A DNA stretch of 49,836 nt from Candidatus Omnitrophota bacterium (GTDB lineage: Bacteria; Omnitrophota; Gorgyraeia; Aquiviventales; Aquiviventaceae), in the NCBI GenBank assembly GCA_023247275.1, contig JAHFGT010000008.1, forward strand, positions 1 through 49,836, given 5' to 3'. Under the pieces are notes generated by a model. The model did not search any database. It saw nothing but the letters and a program-made list of their open reading frames with translations, and was not told the DNA's origin. Shown in pieces: positions 15,754 through 24,828 of this stretch. Position 1 is the stretch's first letter. Every line of letters starts with the position of its first letter. Both the position numbers and the translations under genes were made by a program.

Positions 15754-16637
15754 TGCCAACTACACCCGCGGAACGATGGGGAAGGATCATGATGGGTGTC
15801 GGGTTGGCTGCGGCCTGTCTAGCGCTGTTCTGGCCAACGCTACGATGGATGGCTGAGCGGTTTGACGCGCACGACTCGTTCTATTCACATGGATGGTTGG
15901 TACCGTTCGCCAGCGGCTGGTTGATCTGGCGACGGCGCGATCTGCTGGAGCGATTATCGCTGCGGCCTAGCTATGCCGGGCTCATGTTGTTGGTCCCCTC
16001 ACTGTTGGTGCACCTGGCAGCGACGTGGTTGCGCGTCGGATTCGTCTCAGGTATTGCCATGCTCACCACAATCTGGGGGCTGGTGTGGACCTTCTGGGGT
16101 TGGCCAGCGCTCTGGACGCTACGGTTTCCAATGGTGTACCTGTTGTTTATGGTGCCGCTGCCTGGTGTGTTCTTGATCAATGTCAGTTTTCAGATGAAAC
16201 TGATGGCCGCCAGTCTCGCCACCCACGGGTTACACCTTCTTGGGCTGAGCGCGACCCAGGCTGGTTCGACGATCCAGGTGCCTGGAGCGTCCGTGATTGT
16301 CGATGATGTGTGCAGCGGTCTGCGCTCGCTCATCAGCCTGATTGCTTTGGCGACCTTGTGGAGTGATGGGCTGCCGCTCTCGTCGGCTGCATGGAAGCGT
16401 GTGATGATCATTGGGTCCTCAATCCCCATTGCGTTGGTGGCCAATATGGTCCGGATCCTAACGCTGGTGCTGCTGGCTGCCATCTATGGACCGGACGCGG
16501 CTGAGGGGTTTTTGCACTATGGTTCAGGCGTTGTGGTGTTCCTGGTTGCTCTGCTGGTTTTAGCGTGGATGAGTCGTCTCCTTCAACAATGGTCACCTCC
16601 CTCACTCGACCTCGGCCACTCGCCCTCGTCCTCCTGA
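15753..16637 (+). CDS. Exosortase (PEP-CTERM sorting transpeptidase/protease)
   Basis: 294 residues from the ATG at 15753 with about eight membrane helices. The three conserved residues are present in the right order: Cys187 in VDDVCSGLRSLI, Arg234 in ANMVRIL and His255 in GFLHYGSG. Exosortases are inner-membrane cysteine enzymes that recognise PEP-CTERM tails and cut or transfer the protein to the surface. Candidate substrates in the window are at 3522, 13521 and the frameshifted 2936. The gene overlaps the TPR lipoprotein stop and the start of epsI. The sequence around the Cys (DVCSGLR) differs from the EACAGLR form of XrtA, so I do not assign a subtype. Confidence 0.95.
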   Translation: MPTTPAERWGRIMMGVGLAAACLALFWPTLRWMAERFDAHDSFYSHGWLVPFASGWLIWRRRDLLERLSLRPSYAGLMLLVPSLLVHLAATWLRVGFVSGIAMLTTIWGLVWTFWGWPALWTLRFPMVYLLFMVPLPGVFLINVSFQMKLMAASLATHGLHLLGLSATQAGSTIQVPGASVIVDDVCSGLRSLISLIALATLWSDGLPLSSAAWKRVMIIGSSIPIALVANMVRILTLVLLAAIYGPDAAEGFLHYGSGVVVFLVALLVLAWMSRLLQQWSPPSLDLGHSPSSS

Positions 16638-17209
16638 CACTAGCCGCGGCGCTGGTCTGTGTCCTCCAGCGATCAGCATCCATTGTGACGGGTGGACACC
16701 ACCAGATGCCACTGCAGCTTGGTCTCTGGGTTGGCCAACCACTCACGGTCGATCCTCGCGTCGTCCAGGTCCTTGAGACAGATGATGTGTCCTTGATGGA
16801 ATACCGACTTGGGAAAGAGCCGCCGCTGTGGTTTGCCCAGGTGGTCGGTTTTGGCAAGCGCGGCGCATTTCATCCCCCAGAATTGTGTTATATTGGCAGC
16901 CACTTTGAGGTGGTGGAACGTGGACCGGCGACGGTCATGATTCATGGGGTGCCTCACGAGGTGATGCGGCTGGTGCTGGCCAAGGGCACGGAACGGTTTG
17001 AAGCATGGTACTGGTTTACCGCAGGCGATCGGATGACCGCCAATTATTATCAACAGCAAGTCTGGTTGCTCTGGGACACGCTGCGACGGCAGCCGGCGAG
17101 CGGTAGCCTGGTGCGAATCTCCACACAGCTCGACCAACCAGAGCCAGCACGCCGCCGGCTGCTGGCGTTTGTCACCTCGTTACTGAGCTCGGACACCCAT
17201 GAATCCTGA
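16565..17209 (+). CDS. epsI: EpsI-family exosortase-associated protein
   Basis: 214 residues from the GTG at 16565, or 206 from the ATG at 16589. One N-terminal helix (about residues 18-37 of the long form) anchors a periplasmic domain of the EpsI/DUF3485 type, with the conserved FHPPELCYIG block, a VMRLVLAKG strand and a WYWFTAGDR block. EpsI domains stand next to exosortase or are fused to its C-terminus; the Cys in PELCY is conserved in the family. The coding region overlaps the exosortase gene by up to 73 bases and the histidine kinase gene by 11, showing tight co-expression. It is probably needed for exopolysaccharide or substrate handling, as known from methanolan and related systems. 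Confidence 0.9.
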   Translation: MDESSPSTMVTSLTRPRPLALVLLTLAAALVCVLQRSASIVTGGHHQMPLQLGLWVGQPLTVDPRVVQVLETDDVSLMEYRLGKEPPLWFAQVVGFGKRGAFHPPELCYIGSHFEVVERGPATVMIHGVPHEVMRLVLAKGTERFEAWYWFTAGDRMTANYYQQQVWLLWDTLRRQPASGSLVRISTQLDQPEPARRRLLAFVTSLLSSDTHES

Positions 17210-18395
17210 TCGGCATCTGCTCGGGCCCCATGGGCACGTGCTTGACGACGCCAAAAAGACGTGGTATCGTTGGCGCACCTCAACGGCTCACCTTATGGAG
17301 ATCCCACAGGACGAATCTTTGTCATCCGCGTCATCGCCCGAATGGGAGTCGCTGCTGTTTTCAGCGGCCCCGTGCGGGTTGGTGTTCTTGGATCGTCAGG
17401 CCATCATCCGGATGATCAATCCATCGGCCATCCGCTTGCTCGGCGTCTCGTTTGAACAGAGCATCGGCCAGCCGCTGACCGTGGTCCTACCGCAATGGAA
17501 AGATACCCCACTGTATGCTAGCCTCCCCTCACTCTTGGATGCCCAATCTACATTTGAGACCATCGAGTTTGACGTGTCAGGTCCGCAAGAGCGGTCGCTG
17601 AAAGTGCTGGCTGCGTATGTGCCCAATGGCCAATCGGCGCGCGGCGTATTGTTATCGATTATCGAGTGTACCGAGGTGAGCACATTGGAGCGGCGGCTGC
17701 ATCGAGCGGAGCATCAAGCTGCCGTTGGGAAGCTGGCACGAGGGATTGCCCATGAACTGAATAGCCCGCTGGACGGGGTCTTGCGCTACATACATCTGGC
17801 GCTTGAGCATCTGACAGAAGATTCCCCGATCCGAGAATATTTGATCCATGTCAAGGAGGGGCTGGACCGGATGGTGCGGGCCGTGCGGGCGTTCCTGGAA
17901 TTTTCCCGACAAGTCACGACGCCAGTCAACCGGTCCGCCAATCTCAATCAACTGGTCGAAGATGCCCTCTTGCTGGTTCGGCATCGGGCTAAGTTCCAAC
18001 AGATCCGAATCCTCACCCAGTTTGATGAGCACCTGCCGGCCGTCATGGATGGTGGATTGCAGCACGCCGTCGTGAACCTGATTAAGAACGCCTTTGACGC
18101 GATGCCGCGGGGCGGGACGCTGACGATTGCCACGCGCGCGCTCGGGGAACATGTGCATGTGGACGTCGAAGATACCGGGTCAGGCATTCCGGAAGAAATT
18201 CGCTCCCGCATCTTTGAGCCGTTCTTCTCGACCAAGCCGATCCATCAAGGCAGTGGGCTGGGCTTGATCATCGCGAAAGAAGTGGTGGAACGCTCAGGCG
18301 GGACGATGGAATTTACCAGCCAGGTCGGAGTCGGGACGCGATTCCGCATTCATATTCCGATTGCGCCCACGGAGGCAACTCAGCATGGAGCGTAA
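17199..18395 (+). CDS. PAS-domain sensor histidine kinase, partner of the NtrC-type regulator
   Basis: 398 residues without membrane helices. A PAS domain (about residues 45-155; CGLVFLDRQAIIRMINPSA) is followed by the dimerisation domain with the phospho-acceptor His185 in RGIAHELNSPLDG, and an ATP-binding domain with N box (NLIKNAFDAM), G1 (DTGSGIP), F (FEPFFSTK) and G2 (GSGLGLIIAKEVV). The overlap with the response regulator gene (11 bases) makes it a cognate pair. By position it stands where PrsK stands in exosortase loci, but PrsK is usually membrane-bound with a GAF domain, so this is a soluble analogue that must sense an internal signal. Confidence 0.92.
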   Translation: MNPDRHLLGPHGHVLDDAKKTWYRWRTSTAHLMEIPQDESLSSASSPEWESLLFSAAPCGLVFLDRQAIIRMINPSAIRLLGVSFEQSIGQPLTVVLPQWKDTPLYASLPSLLDAQSTFETIEFDVSGPQERSLKVLAAYVPNGQSARGVLLSIIECTEVSTLERRLHRAEHQAAVGKLARGIAHELNSPLDGVLRYIHLALEHLTEDSPIREYLIHVKEGLDRMVRAVRAFLEFSRQVTTPVNRSANLNQLVEDALLLVRHRAKFQQIRILTQFDEHLPAVMDGGLQHAVVNLIKNAFDAMPRGGTLTIATRALGEHVHVDVEDTGSGIPEEIRSRIFEPFFSTKPIHQGSGLGLIIAKEVVERSGGTMEFTSQVGVGTRFRIHIPIAPTEATQHGA

Positions 18396-19776
18396 CCGGA
18401 TCCTGGTCGTCGATGACGATCCGCTCATTCGTGGGTCCTTGTACGAAATGTTGCGCAATCAGCGGTTTGATGTGGAAATGGCTTCTGACGGGACCGAAGC
18501 CATGAACCACCTCAAGCGGCATCCATTCCGATTGGTGCTCACCGACTGGAAGATGCCAGAAGTGGACGGCATCAGTCTGCTCAATCATATCCGCCACAAG
18601 TATCCCGATATCAATGTCGTGTTGATCACCGGATTTGGCAACATCAACTCAGCGGTGGAGGCGATTCGGCAAGGCGCGTTTGACTATCTGACCAAGCCAA
18701 TCCAACCGGAAGAGCTGGAAGCGACCATTCAGCGGGCGCTCAGTCAATATATCGCGCCGGTGGAAAGCATCGAAGATCCTTTTGTGGGAATCGTCTCTCA
18801 GGATATCTCGATGCAGCAGCTCTTCGGCATGATCCGGCAAGTCGCGAATACCTCTGCGACGGTGCTGCTGGAAGGGGAAAGCGGAACCGGCAAGCGGGTG
18901 ATTGCCCAGGCGATCCATCGGGCCGACGTGAAGCGTCGCCATCACGCGTTTGTTGAGATCAGCTGCGGGGCGTTGCCGGAGACGCTGCTCGAGAGCGAAC
19001 TGTTTGGGCATGTCCGGGGCGCGTTCACCGGGGCCATTCGGGATAAACAAGGACGATTCGAATTGGCCGAGGGCGGCACGGTCCTGTTGGATGAAATCGA
19101 TGCGTTTACTCCAGCGCTCCAGGTGAAACTGCTGCGTGTGATCCAAGAGCGACTGTTTGAGCGGGTCGGCGACACGCGAACCGTACGCGCTGATGTGCGC
19201 ATTATTGCGGCGACCAATCGCACGCTGGCCGAATTGGTCCAGCAGGGAAGGTTTCGAGAAGACCTCTACTATCGTCTGAATGTCATTGCGATGCGGCTGC
19301 CGCCGCTGCGCGAGCGACGGGCGGATCTGCCATTATTGATCCAGCATTTTATTGATCGCAGTTGCCGATCCATTGGTAAGACGATCACTGGGATCACAGA
19401 CGATGCCCGGCGCATTTTGACAGAGTACGGATGGCCGGGGAACGTGCGACAATTGGAGAACGTGATCGAGCGGGCCGTGATCCTGGCCCCGCGAGCCACG
19501 ATTGATACAGAAGATCTGCCAGAGGAGCTGCGGCAGACTCCAACGTCAGGTCCAACAATGGACAGCCCGATCGGCTCTGAGGCACGCGCGCCAGAGACCG
19601 ACACCATGCCCGTCGGGCTCAAGGATGCCTTGAGGCTGCCAGAGCGTGACCTCATCTTGAAGGTCCTCGCTGATGTGCGATGGAGCCGCTCGGAGGCGGC
19701 CAAGCGCTTGGGGATCCATCGCTCCACGCTCTACCACAAGATCCGCAAGCTCGGCATCCAGACGTCATCTCGCTAA
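18385..19776 (+). CDS. NtrC-family sigma-54-dependent response regulator (PrsR-like)
   Basis: 463 residues from the ATG at 18385, preceded by GGAGG (18371-18375). The receiver domain has D54 in LTDWKMPEVDG; the AAA+ domain has Walker A GESGTGK (residues 164-170), GAFTGA (212-217, the loop that contacts sigma-54), Walker B GGTVLLDEID and the arginine finger region. A Fis-type HTH near the end (RSEAAKRLGIHRSTLYHKIRKLG) binds DNA. All activator parts are intact. With rpoN 660 bases downstream and two sigma-54 promoters in front of PEP-CTERM and sugar transferase genes, I infer that it controls the exosortase regulon, as PrsR does in proteobacteria. Confidence 0.93.
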   Translation: MERNRILVVDDDPLIRGSLYEMLRNQRFDVEMASDGTEAMNHLKRHPFRLVLTDWKMPEVDGISLLNHIRHKYPDINVVLITGFGNINSAVEAIRQGAFDYLTKPIQPEELEATIQRALSQYIAPVESIEDPFVGIVSQDISMQQLFGMIRQVANTSATVLLEGESGTGKRVIAQAIHRADVKRRHHAFVEISCGALPETLLESELFGHVRGAFTGAIRDKQGRFELAEGGTVLLDEIDAFTPALQVKLLRVIQERLFERVGDTRTVRADVRIIAATNRTLAELVQQGRFREDLYYRLNVIAMRLPPLRERRADLPLLIQHFIDRSCRSIGKTITGITDDARRILTEYGWPGNVRQLENVIERAVILAPRATIDTEDLPEELRQTPTSGPTMDSPIGSEARAPETDTMPVGLKDALRLPERDLILKVLADVRWSRSEAAKRLGIHRSTLYHKIRKLGIQTSSR

Positions 19777-19845
19777 CAGCTTGACGCGATCGGCCCTGGA
19801 CAGTCTATCTCCTGATCGATTGCCGCAGGGCTGCTGGTGCGCGCT

Positions 19846-20400
19846 ATGGATCGTCATGTCCTCATCGACCGACCGGCCCTGCTCGGCTTGATTGAGCCGG
19901 ATCGGTGGCAACGGTTACAGGATCAGTTCGCCACCGTTCTGGGAATCCCACTTCGGACTGTCACCGCGACGCACGAGCTATTATCCGCGCCGAGTTGGCC
20001 CCCCGCGTTTGAGTACGAGCCGGCCATGCAGTTGTTGCGGATCGGGGAAGAACTTCCCCAACTCTTCCCCAGCTCGCAAGGGCCTCCGGCGGTCACCTCA
20101 GCGACCACACCGCTGGGGATCACGTACGCGACGGTGCCAATTCGTGCGACATCCACCCAGATCGTCGCCTACGTGGTGTTGGGGCCGTGTATTGTCGGTG
20201 CCAGGGACAGCGAGCCCCAACTGCGCGACCGGGCGAGTCAGTTACAGCTTGATGCGGACGTCCTGTGGCCCATGCTCTTATCGCTCAAACTTCACACCCA
20301 CTCGAGTATTCGCTCGGCGCTCCAGCTCATTGAAGAGGTCGGGACGTCGATCGTAGGATTAGCCTATCAGGTCAAGCGATTGGCCGGGGCTTCTGCGTGA
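19846..20400 (+). CDS. Stand-alone PocR-type sensory domain protein
   Basis: 184 residues from the ATG at 19846 (a GTG at 19837 adds three residues). The start LIEPDRWQRLQDQFATVLGIPL and the small ligand-domain pattern that follows, with the PFEYEP-like block and IVAYVVLGP strand, fit the PocR ligand-binding domain, usually fused to kinases or regulators. No output domain is present here; the C-terminal 40 residues are helical. It lies 70 bases after the response regulator and convergent to rpoN, so it may feed a small-molecule signal to the kinase encoded upstream. The partner is unknown. Family assignment rests on the first 40 residues and is moderate. Confidence 0.6.
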   Translation: MDRHVLIDRPALLGLIEPDRWQRLQDQFATVLGIPLRTVTATHELLSAPSWPPAFEYEPAMQLLRIGEELPQLFPSSQGPPAVTSATTPLGITYATVPIRATSTQIVAYVVLGPCIVGARDSEPQLRDRASQLQLDADVLWPMLLSLKLHTHSSIRSALQLIEEVGTSIVGLAYQVKRLAGASA

Positions 20401-20435
20401 TTCGAGTGGGATTCGGGCGAGGAACTGGAAGAGAA

Positions 20436-21842
20436 CTAGAGGCGACGGCGCAGATGCGCTGGCAGGATTTTTAGCGCGGCACGGTACTTTGCGACTGTGC
20501 GACGAGCCACACGGATTCCATCGGACGCCAGGTGCTCGACCAAGGCAGAATCACTCAGCGGTCGGCGGACAACTTCCGCAGCGACGAGCCGCTGAATCTC
20601 AGCTTTGATCCGTTCATCCGAAATTGCCGGGCCGGCTGTGTCAACGGACTGACGCACCCCGGTGGCGAAGAGGTGTTCTAGTGCAAACACGCCAAACGGC
20701 GTATCGATCGTCTTGCCGCAGATCGCTCGGCTGACGGTCGACGGGTGACGGCCGATGAGTCCTGCCACTTGAGCCTGGGTGAGCGGTGTGATGGCTTGAG
20801 CGCCGTGCTCAAGAAATTCCCGCTGCAAGCTAATGACGCAGCGAGCAATGGACAGCACGGTGGTGTTGCGCTCATCGATGGCTTTGATGAGCCAGCTGGC
20901 TTTCTGGAACTTGTTCGCCAGGAATTCCTTGGCATCGTGCGGCGTGCGGGTATCTTTCAGCATCCGATAGTAGGAACGGCTCACGGCGACCCGCGGCACG
21001 TCTTGATCGTTGAGTTCAACGTCGTAATGGTTGTCGCGATGGCGAATGACCAGATCGGGAATAATCGATGGCGGCAGATCGTTCGCGAATGCGCAGCCAG
21101 GCCGGGGATTGAGACGGCGCAGTTGGTCGCACGCCTCCGCGACGGCGGCCGGTGAGGCACTGGCCGCTTTCGCGATCGCGGCCAGACGATGTTGGACGAA
21201 CAGCTCGAAATGATGTTCGAGAATGCGGTCGGCCAGCGTGTTGACGGCCCCGGCATGTTCCAACTGCAGCCGAAGGCATTCCCGCAAGTCCCGTGCCCCC
21301 ACACCAGGCGGCTCAAGCCGCTGGATCATCTTGAGCGCTATCTCGAGCGCATCAATCGGGACGCTACATTCCGCGGCCAGTTCAGTCGTGTTTGAGTCGA
21401 GATAGCCGTACTCGTCCAGGTGGTGGATCAGCCATTCACCGATCCGGCGAATTTCTCCAGAAATCGGCTGACAGCCTAACTGGATCTTGAGTGAGTCGTA
21501 GAGGGATTGCGGTTTGATGAGGCGTTGTTCGAGGACACGGTTTTCCCATGAATCCTTGGGGTCACATTCCTCACGTTCAGTGGCTGTGCGCCAATGTGAC
21601 CCCCAGTCTTCGTCGAACAGCTCGGCTGGTTGCTCATCTGTGTGGTTTGGCTCAAGCTCGGCGGATGAGTCTTCCTCATTGGTTTGGACCTCGTCGAGTT
21701 CTAGGAGCGGATTTTCTTCAAGTTGACGTTCGAGGAAGGCGCGCAATTCGAGGGTTGGCATACGCAAGACCTCTAGCGCCAACGTGACGTTCGGCGCCAG
21801 CATCAAACGCTGCTGGACGAGCTGTTTGGCTTGGAGTGTCAT
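20436..21842 (-). CDS. rpoN: RNA polymerase sigma-54 factor
   Basis: 468 residues from the ATG at 21842; a longer reading to 21932 adds 30 residues unlike the family. The start QAKQLVQQRLMLAPNVTLALEVLRMPTLEL and the ENPLLEL block form the activator-interacting region I, an acidic region II follows (about residues 60-110), then the core-binding and DNA-binding parts, ending with the RpoN box ARRTVAKYR near the C-terminus. It recognises the -24/-12 promoters seen at 2133 and 13460. The gene converges on the exosortase operon. Having rpoN inside an exosortase locus suggests a dedicated copy; whether a second rpoN exists elsewhere cannot be seen here. Confidence 0.95.
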   Translation of the reverse strand: MTLQAKQLVQQRLMLAPNVTLALEVLRMPTLELRAFLERQLEENPLLELDEVQTNEEDSSAELEPNHTDEQPAELFDEDWGSHWRTATEREECDPKDSWENRVLEQRLIKPQSLYDSLKIQLGCQPISGEIRRIGEWLIHHLDEYGYLDSNTTELAAECSVPIDALEIALKMIQRLEPPGVGARDLRECLRLQLEHAGAVNTLADRILEHHFELFVQHRLAAIAKAASASPAAVAEACDQLRRLNPRPGCAFANDLPPSIIPDLVIRHRDNHYDVELNDQDVPRVAVSRSYYRMLKDTRTPHDAKEFLANKFQKASWLIKAIDERNTTVLSIARCVISLQREFLEHGAQAITPLTQAQVAGLIGRHPSTVSRAICGKTIDTPFGVFALEHLFATGVRQSVDTAGPAISDERIKAEIQRLVAAEVVRRPLSDSALVEHLASDGIRVARRTVAKYRAALKILPAHLRRRL

Positions 21843-22022
21843 CGTGAAGTGACTTGGAAGGCTAGCAATTGATGGTAGCAGGTTCTGTGCCAGGTTGCAA
21901 TCTAAATTACGGAACGCCTGGCTTGATTTCATCGGGCAGATACGTTAAGGTACCGCAGTAGAAAAAGTAGAAAACACAACCGACGGTCAACCCAGGAGGC
22001 TCTGCTGAACGCTGACACCCCC

Positions 22023-22622
22023 ATGATTGTTACCAGACGTTTGATCTCCGGCTGGCTGGTAGGCCTATCGCTTGGGATGTCCGCAGGAGTGGCTGCTGCA
22101 GAAAATCCCAAACCAACACCGGCCGCGGTCGCAGCTCCGGTTGCGGCCAGTCAGGCCAGCGCGGCGCCATCGCCAACAGCCGGATCGCTGCAGATTCAGG
22201 ATCATATGGACGTGAAAATCGAATACAGCCTGACGGTTGATGGAGCCGTGGTGGACTCCAGTGAAGGAAAAGAGCCACTACAGTATCGCCACGGCCAACA
22301 TCAATTGGTTCCGGGGCTTGAGCGCGAGTTGGTTGGATTGCATGTCGGCGACGCCAAAGAAGTGGTGGTCCAGCCGTCAGATGCCTACGGTCAAATCAAC
22401 CCGGCGAGTATTGTTGAAGTGCCGAAGCAACAGTTGCCATCCGGCGTGACGCCGCAGGTCGGCATGGTGTTACGAGGCGTCAACCCTGATGGGCAGGCGT
22501 TTCGAGCCAAGGTGCAAGCGGTGAAGAAAGAATCGGTGGTCCTCGACCTGAATCATCCGTTGGCAGGAAAGACGCTGAATTTCAAAGTGAAGGTGATTGA
22601 TATCCAACCCGCGAAGGAATAA
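22023..22622 (+). CDS. Periplasmic SlyD-like FKBP-type peptidyl-prolyl isomerase
   Basis: 199 residues. A signal peptide (cleavage near SAGVAAAE) and an Ala/Pro linker (about residues 30-60) precede an FKBP domain of the SlyD type with its inserted flap: VKIEYSLTVDGAVVDSSEG, LQYRHGQHQLVPGLERELVGLHVGDAKEV and LDLNHPLAGKTLNFKVKV. It should speed proline isomerisation and act as a chaperone for exported proteins. No histidine-rich metal tail is present. An AGGAGG lies 24 bases upstream of this ATG but only 5 bases before an in-frame CTG at 22005, so translation may really begin at that CTG. Divergent from rpoN. Confidence 0.88.
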   Translation: MIVTRRLISGWLVGLSLGMSAGVAAAENPKPTPAAVAAPVAASQASAAPSPTAGSLQIQDHMDVKIEYSLTVDGAVVDSSEGKEPLQYRHGQHQLVPGLERELVGLHVGDAKEVVVQPSDAYGQINPASIVEVPKQQLPSGVTPQVGMVLRGVNPDGQAFRAKVQAVKKESVVLDLNHPLAGKTLNFKVKVIDIQPAKE

Positions 22623-22633
22623 CAGCCGGGGGC

Positions 22634-23311
22634 GTGTCTACCGCACCACAGGCGCGCGACGGCCCATCAGGTTGTCGCGCGCTCTTGTCTGATCCCATGC
22701 TAGCGAGCAGCCAGTCCCGCGTCATCCTCAATGCCGGCGTTGAACCACTCGCCCGCCTATTGGCGCGCGTCGGGGTGCCGCCGTCTGTCATTACGGTGAT
22801 TGGAGCGGTCGCGAGCGGGCTGGTCTGCTTGTGGTTTGTGCAGACCCATGCGGTGCTGCCATTTTGCGGCTGGATTGTCGCAACCGGCCTCTTTGACGTC
22901 TTAGACGGGGCTGTCGCACGCGTCGGTGGGCGAGTCACGAAGTTTGGCGGCTACCTTGACGCGATGTGCGATCGGTATGTCGAGTCAATGGTCGCGGTGT
23001 CCGTAGCACTGGTGACCGGTTACTGGGGGCTGACGATGCTGGTGCTGGTCGGCTCGTTGCTGGTCAGCTATGCAAAAGCTCGGGCCGCGCTCGAGGTGTC
23101 GGTATCGAACACCGAGTGGCCAGACCTGATGGAGCGCGCCGAACGAAATTTCGGTTTTATCGGCGGACTCGCAGCGAGTGCCCTCGTGCCATGGAAACCG
23201 CTGGGACATGATCTCTTTTGGTGGACGCTGGTCGTGCTGGCCGGCTGTATCCATTTCACGGTCGGACAACGGATGTGGCGAGCCCGACGGCTGATCAGAC
23301 TGCGGGGCTAA
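22634..23311 (+). CDS. CDP-alcohol phosphatidyltransferase family membrane protein
   Basis: 225 residues from the GTG at 22634, or 204 from the ATG at 22697. The family motif is complete: D88, D91, G92, A95, R96, G105, D109 and D113 (numbering from the GTG), and five or six membrane helices follow. These enzymes transfer a phospho-group from a CDP-alcohol to a second alcohol in phospholipid or inositol phosphate synthesis; the substrate cannot be told from sequence alone. The gene lies 11 bases after the FKBP gene and so is in its operon. It faces the convergent DUF4340 gene with 5 bases between stops, leaving no room for a separate terminator. Confidence 0.88.
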   Translation: MSTAPQARDGPSGCRALLSDPMLASSQSRVILNAGVEPLARLLARVGVPPSVITVIGAVASGLVCLWFVQTHAVLPFCGWIVATGLFDVLDGAVARVGGRVTKFGGYLDAMCDRYVESMVAVSVALVTGYWGLTMLVLVGSLLVSYAKARAALEVSVSNTEWPDLMERAERNFGFIGGLAASALVPWKPLGHDLFWWTLVVLAGCIHFTVGQRMWRARRLIRLRG

Positions 23312-23316
23312 AGGAA

Positions 23317-24807
23317 TCACCGACCGCTGGGCGCGGCCGGAGCTGGCTGGGACACCGGTCGGTGATCGGGTGCCGACGGCGCGACGGTCGACGGCTGATC
23401 TGATGCGACGAGCCGCAATTGCTCCGGTGTCATCGAGAGCAGCGCATCAATGGCCTGAGGCACTCGGACAATCGGCGCGCGACCATCAATGCGGACGTAC
23501 CGTTCACCCGGCTGATCTGCCGGCCCGCCCACCCAGATGCGTTGCGGTGCCGCCCCCTCGCGGGTCCAGATCGTAATCGATCCCGTCGGTGTCAAAAGTC
23601 CGAAGTGGCTCAGATCGCCTGACGGGTCGGCTACCACACCGGCCAATCGCATCGCCAGCAGGTCGTTGAGCCATGTTTCGACTCGTGTGGTATCCAGCGC
23701 CGTGTGGGTTGAAGCTTCTTGCCACCGTGGTGTCGCATCGACTGGGACCGTCGTTGACGACGTTGCCGCGCTTGAGCTCATCGGCAGCCGCTCGATCGCC
23801 CAGGACTGACGGGTGCGCGTCACGTCGATTTTCGTCACACTCCCGGGCACGAACTCCACCACCCGCATCGAGCGCAGCCCATTGGGATTCTTGAGCAACG
23901 CGTCAACCTGCTGGACCGGCACCCCGTAAATAAACGGCTCATCGCTGCGCTTGGCATACACCAGCGTGGGCTCATCCGGCACCGCGCGCCCGAAAAAGAA
24001 AGTGATCGGTTGTGGCAAGTCGCTGAGAGTCAGCGTGACCTCGGCTTTTGGAGTGTCGAATCCCCAGGTCGTGAGTTGCTCAACCTTCGGCGCATCGTCA
24101 GCAAACCGGTCGATTCGGACATCGGCCAACCCGTTGACCAGCGCCATCACCTGTTCGCGATCTGCAAGATCCTGGAATGGCGCGGCGATTGACCACTGAT
24201 CAGTGCGCCGAACCAGCGAGGTGGTGCTGGTCGGTGAGGCGATCGTGAGTGCCTGCGTTTGCCAGGCGATGAATCGAACCAGCCGTCGATCACGAAATGC
24301 CTCGAGCGGTTGATTGGCGGATTCGAACAGTCGCGATGACACCACAAAGACATGTGGCCGGTCGCCCACCTGGAGGTACTGCTGGCCTTTGATCGGGGTC
24401 ATCTGGCCGAACAAAAGTGTCGTGGGTGCTCCATTGATGGTGACGGTCAAGCTACCGGTCGGTGGCTGGAGTCCATACGAGCTGAGATCTAGCGGCTGCT
24501 GGCCAGGCGTCATCGTTCGATTAGCGACCAGCGAGGCCAGGGGTGAGAGCAGCGGCTGCAGACGAGTCTCGTCAACCCGCCAGCCTTGGGGCACGGCTGT
24601 CCAACCACCAGCCTGTTTGGCGAAGGTCGCTTGCAGCTGGGGGACGTCCACGCTGATGTACGTCGCTGCATCGATTGGCAGATCGAGGATGTGGCGGGCG
24701 AGCTCGCTGCGTTGCTCAGGCAACGGCTGGCGAATTTCGTACAGGGAGAGGTAGGCGCCAACCGCAATTACCGCGAGGAACAAGATGAGAGTAGTTTTCC
24801 AGCGCAT
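23317..24807 (-). CDS. DUF4340-domain protein of a Gld-type ABC transporter
   Basis: 496 residues: an N-terminal membrane helix (about residues 5-22) and a long periplasmic region with two repeats of the DUF4340 fold, with conserved strands such as GSLTVTINGAPTTLLFG and AEVTLTLSDLPQPITFFFG, and GSITIWTREGAAPQRIWVG near the C-terminus. The tail is Pro/Ala-rich. DUF4340 proteins accompany GldG-like proteins and ABC-2 permeases; here it is the last of four such genes, 21 bases after the GldG-like gene. Its molecular role is not known to me. Confidence 0.85.
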   Translation of the reverse strand: MRWKTTLILFLAVIAVGAYLSLYEIRQPLPEQRSELARHILDLPIDAATYISVDVPQLQATFAKQAGGWTAVPQGWRVDETRLQPLLSPLASLVANRTMTPGQQPLDLSSYGLQPPTGSLTVTINGAPTTLLFGQMTPIKGQQYLQVGDRPHVFVVSSRLFESANQPLEAFRDRRLVRFIAWQTQALTIASPTSTTSLVRRTDQWSIAAPFQDLADREQVMALVNGLADVRIDRFADDAPKVEQLTTWGFDTPKAEVTLTLSDLPQPITFFFGRAVPDEPTLVYAKRSDEPFIYGVPVQQVDALLKNPNGLRSMRVVEFVPGSVTKIDVTRTRQSWAIERLPMSSSAATSSTTVPVDATPRWQEASTHTALDTTRVETWLNDLLAMRLAGVVADPSGDLSHFGLLTPTGSITIWTREGAAPQRIWVGGPADQPGERYVRIDGRAPIVRVPQAIDALLSMTPEQLRLVASDQPSTVAPSAPDHRPVSQPAPAAPSGR

Positions 24808-24828
24808 GACCAGGCGGCAACAACAACG

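Noticed and set aside
23311..23317. Terminator between the convergent CDP-alcohol and DUF4340 genes
   Set aside because: The stop codons are separated by only 5 bases and no hairpin with a T-run is seen.
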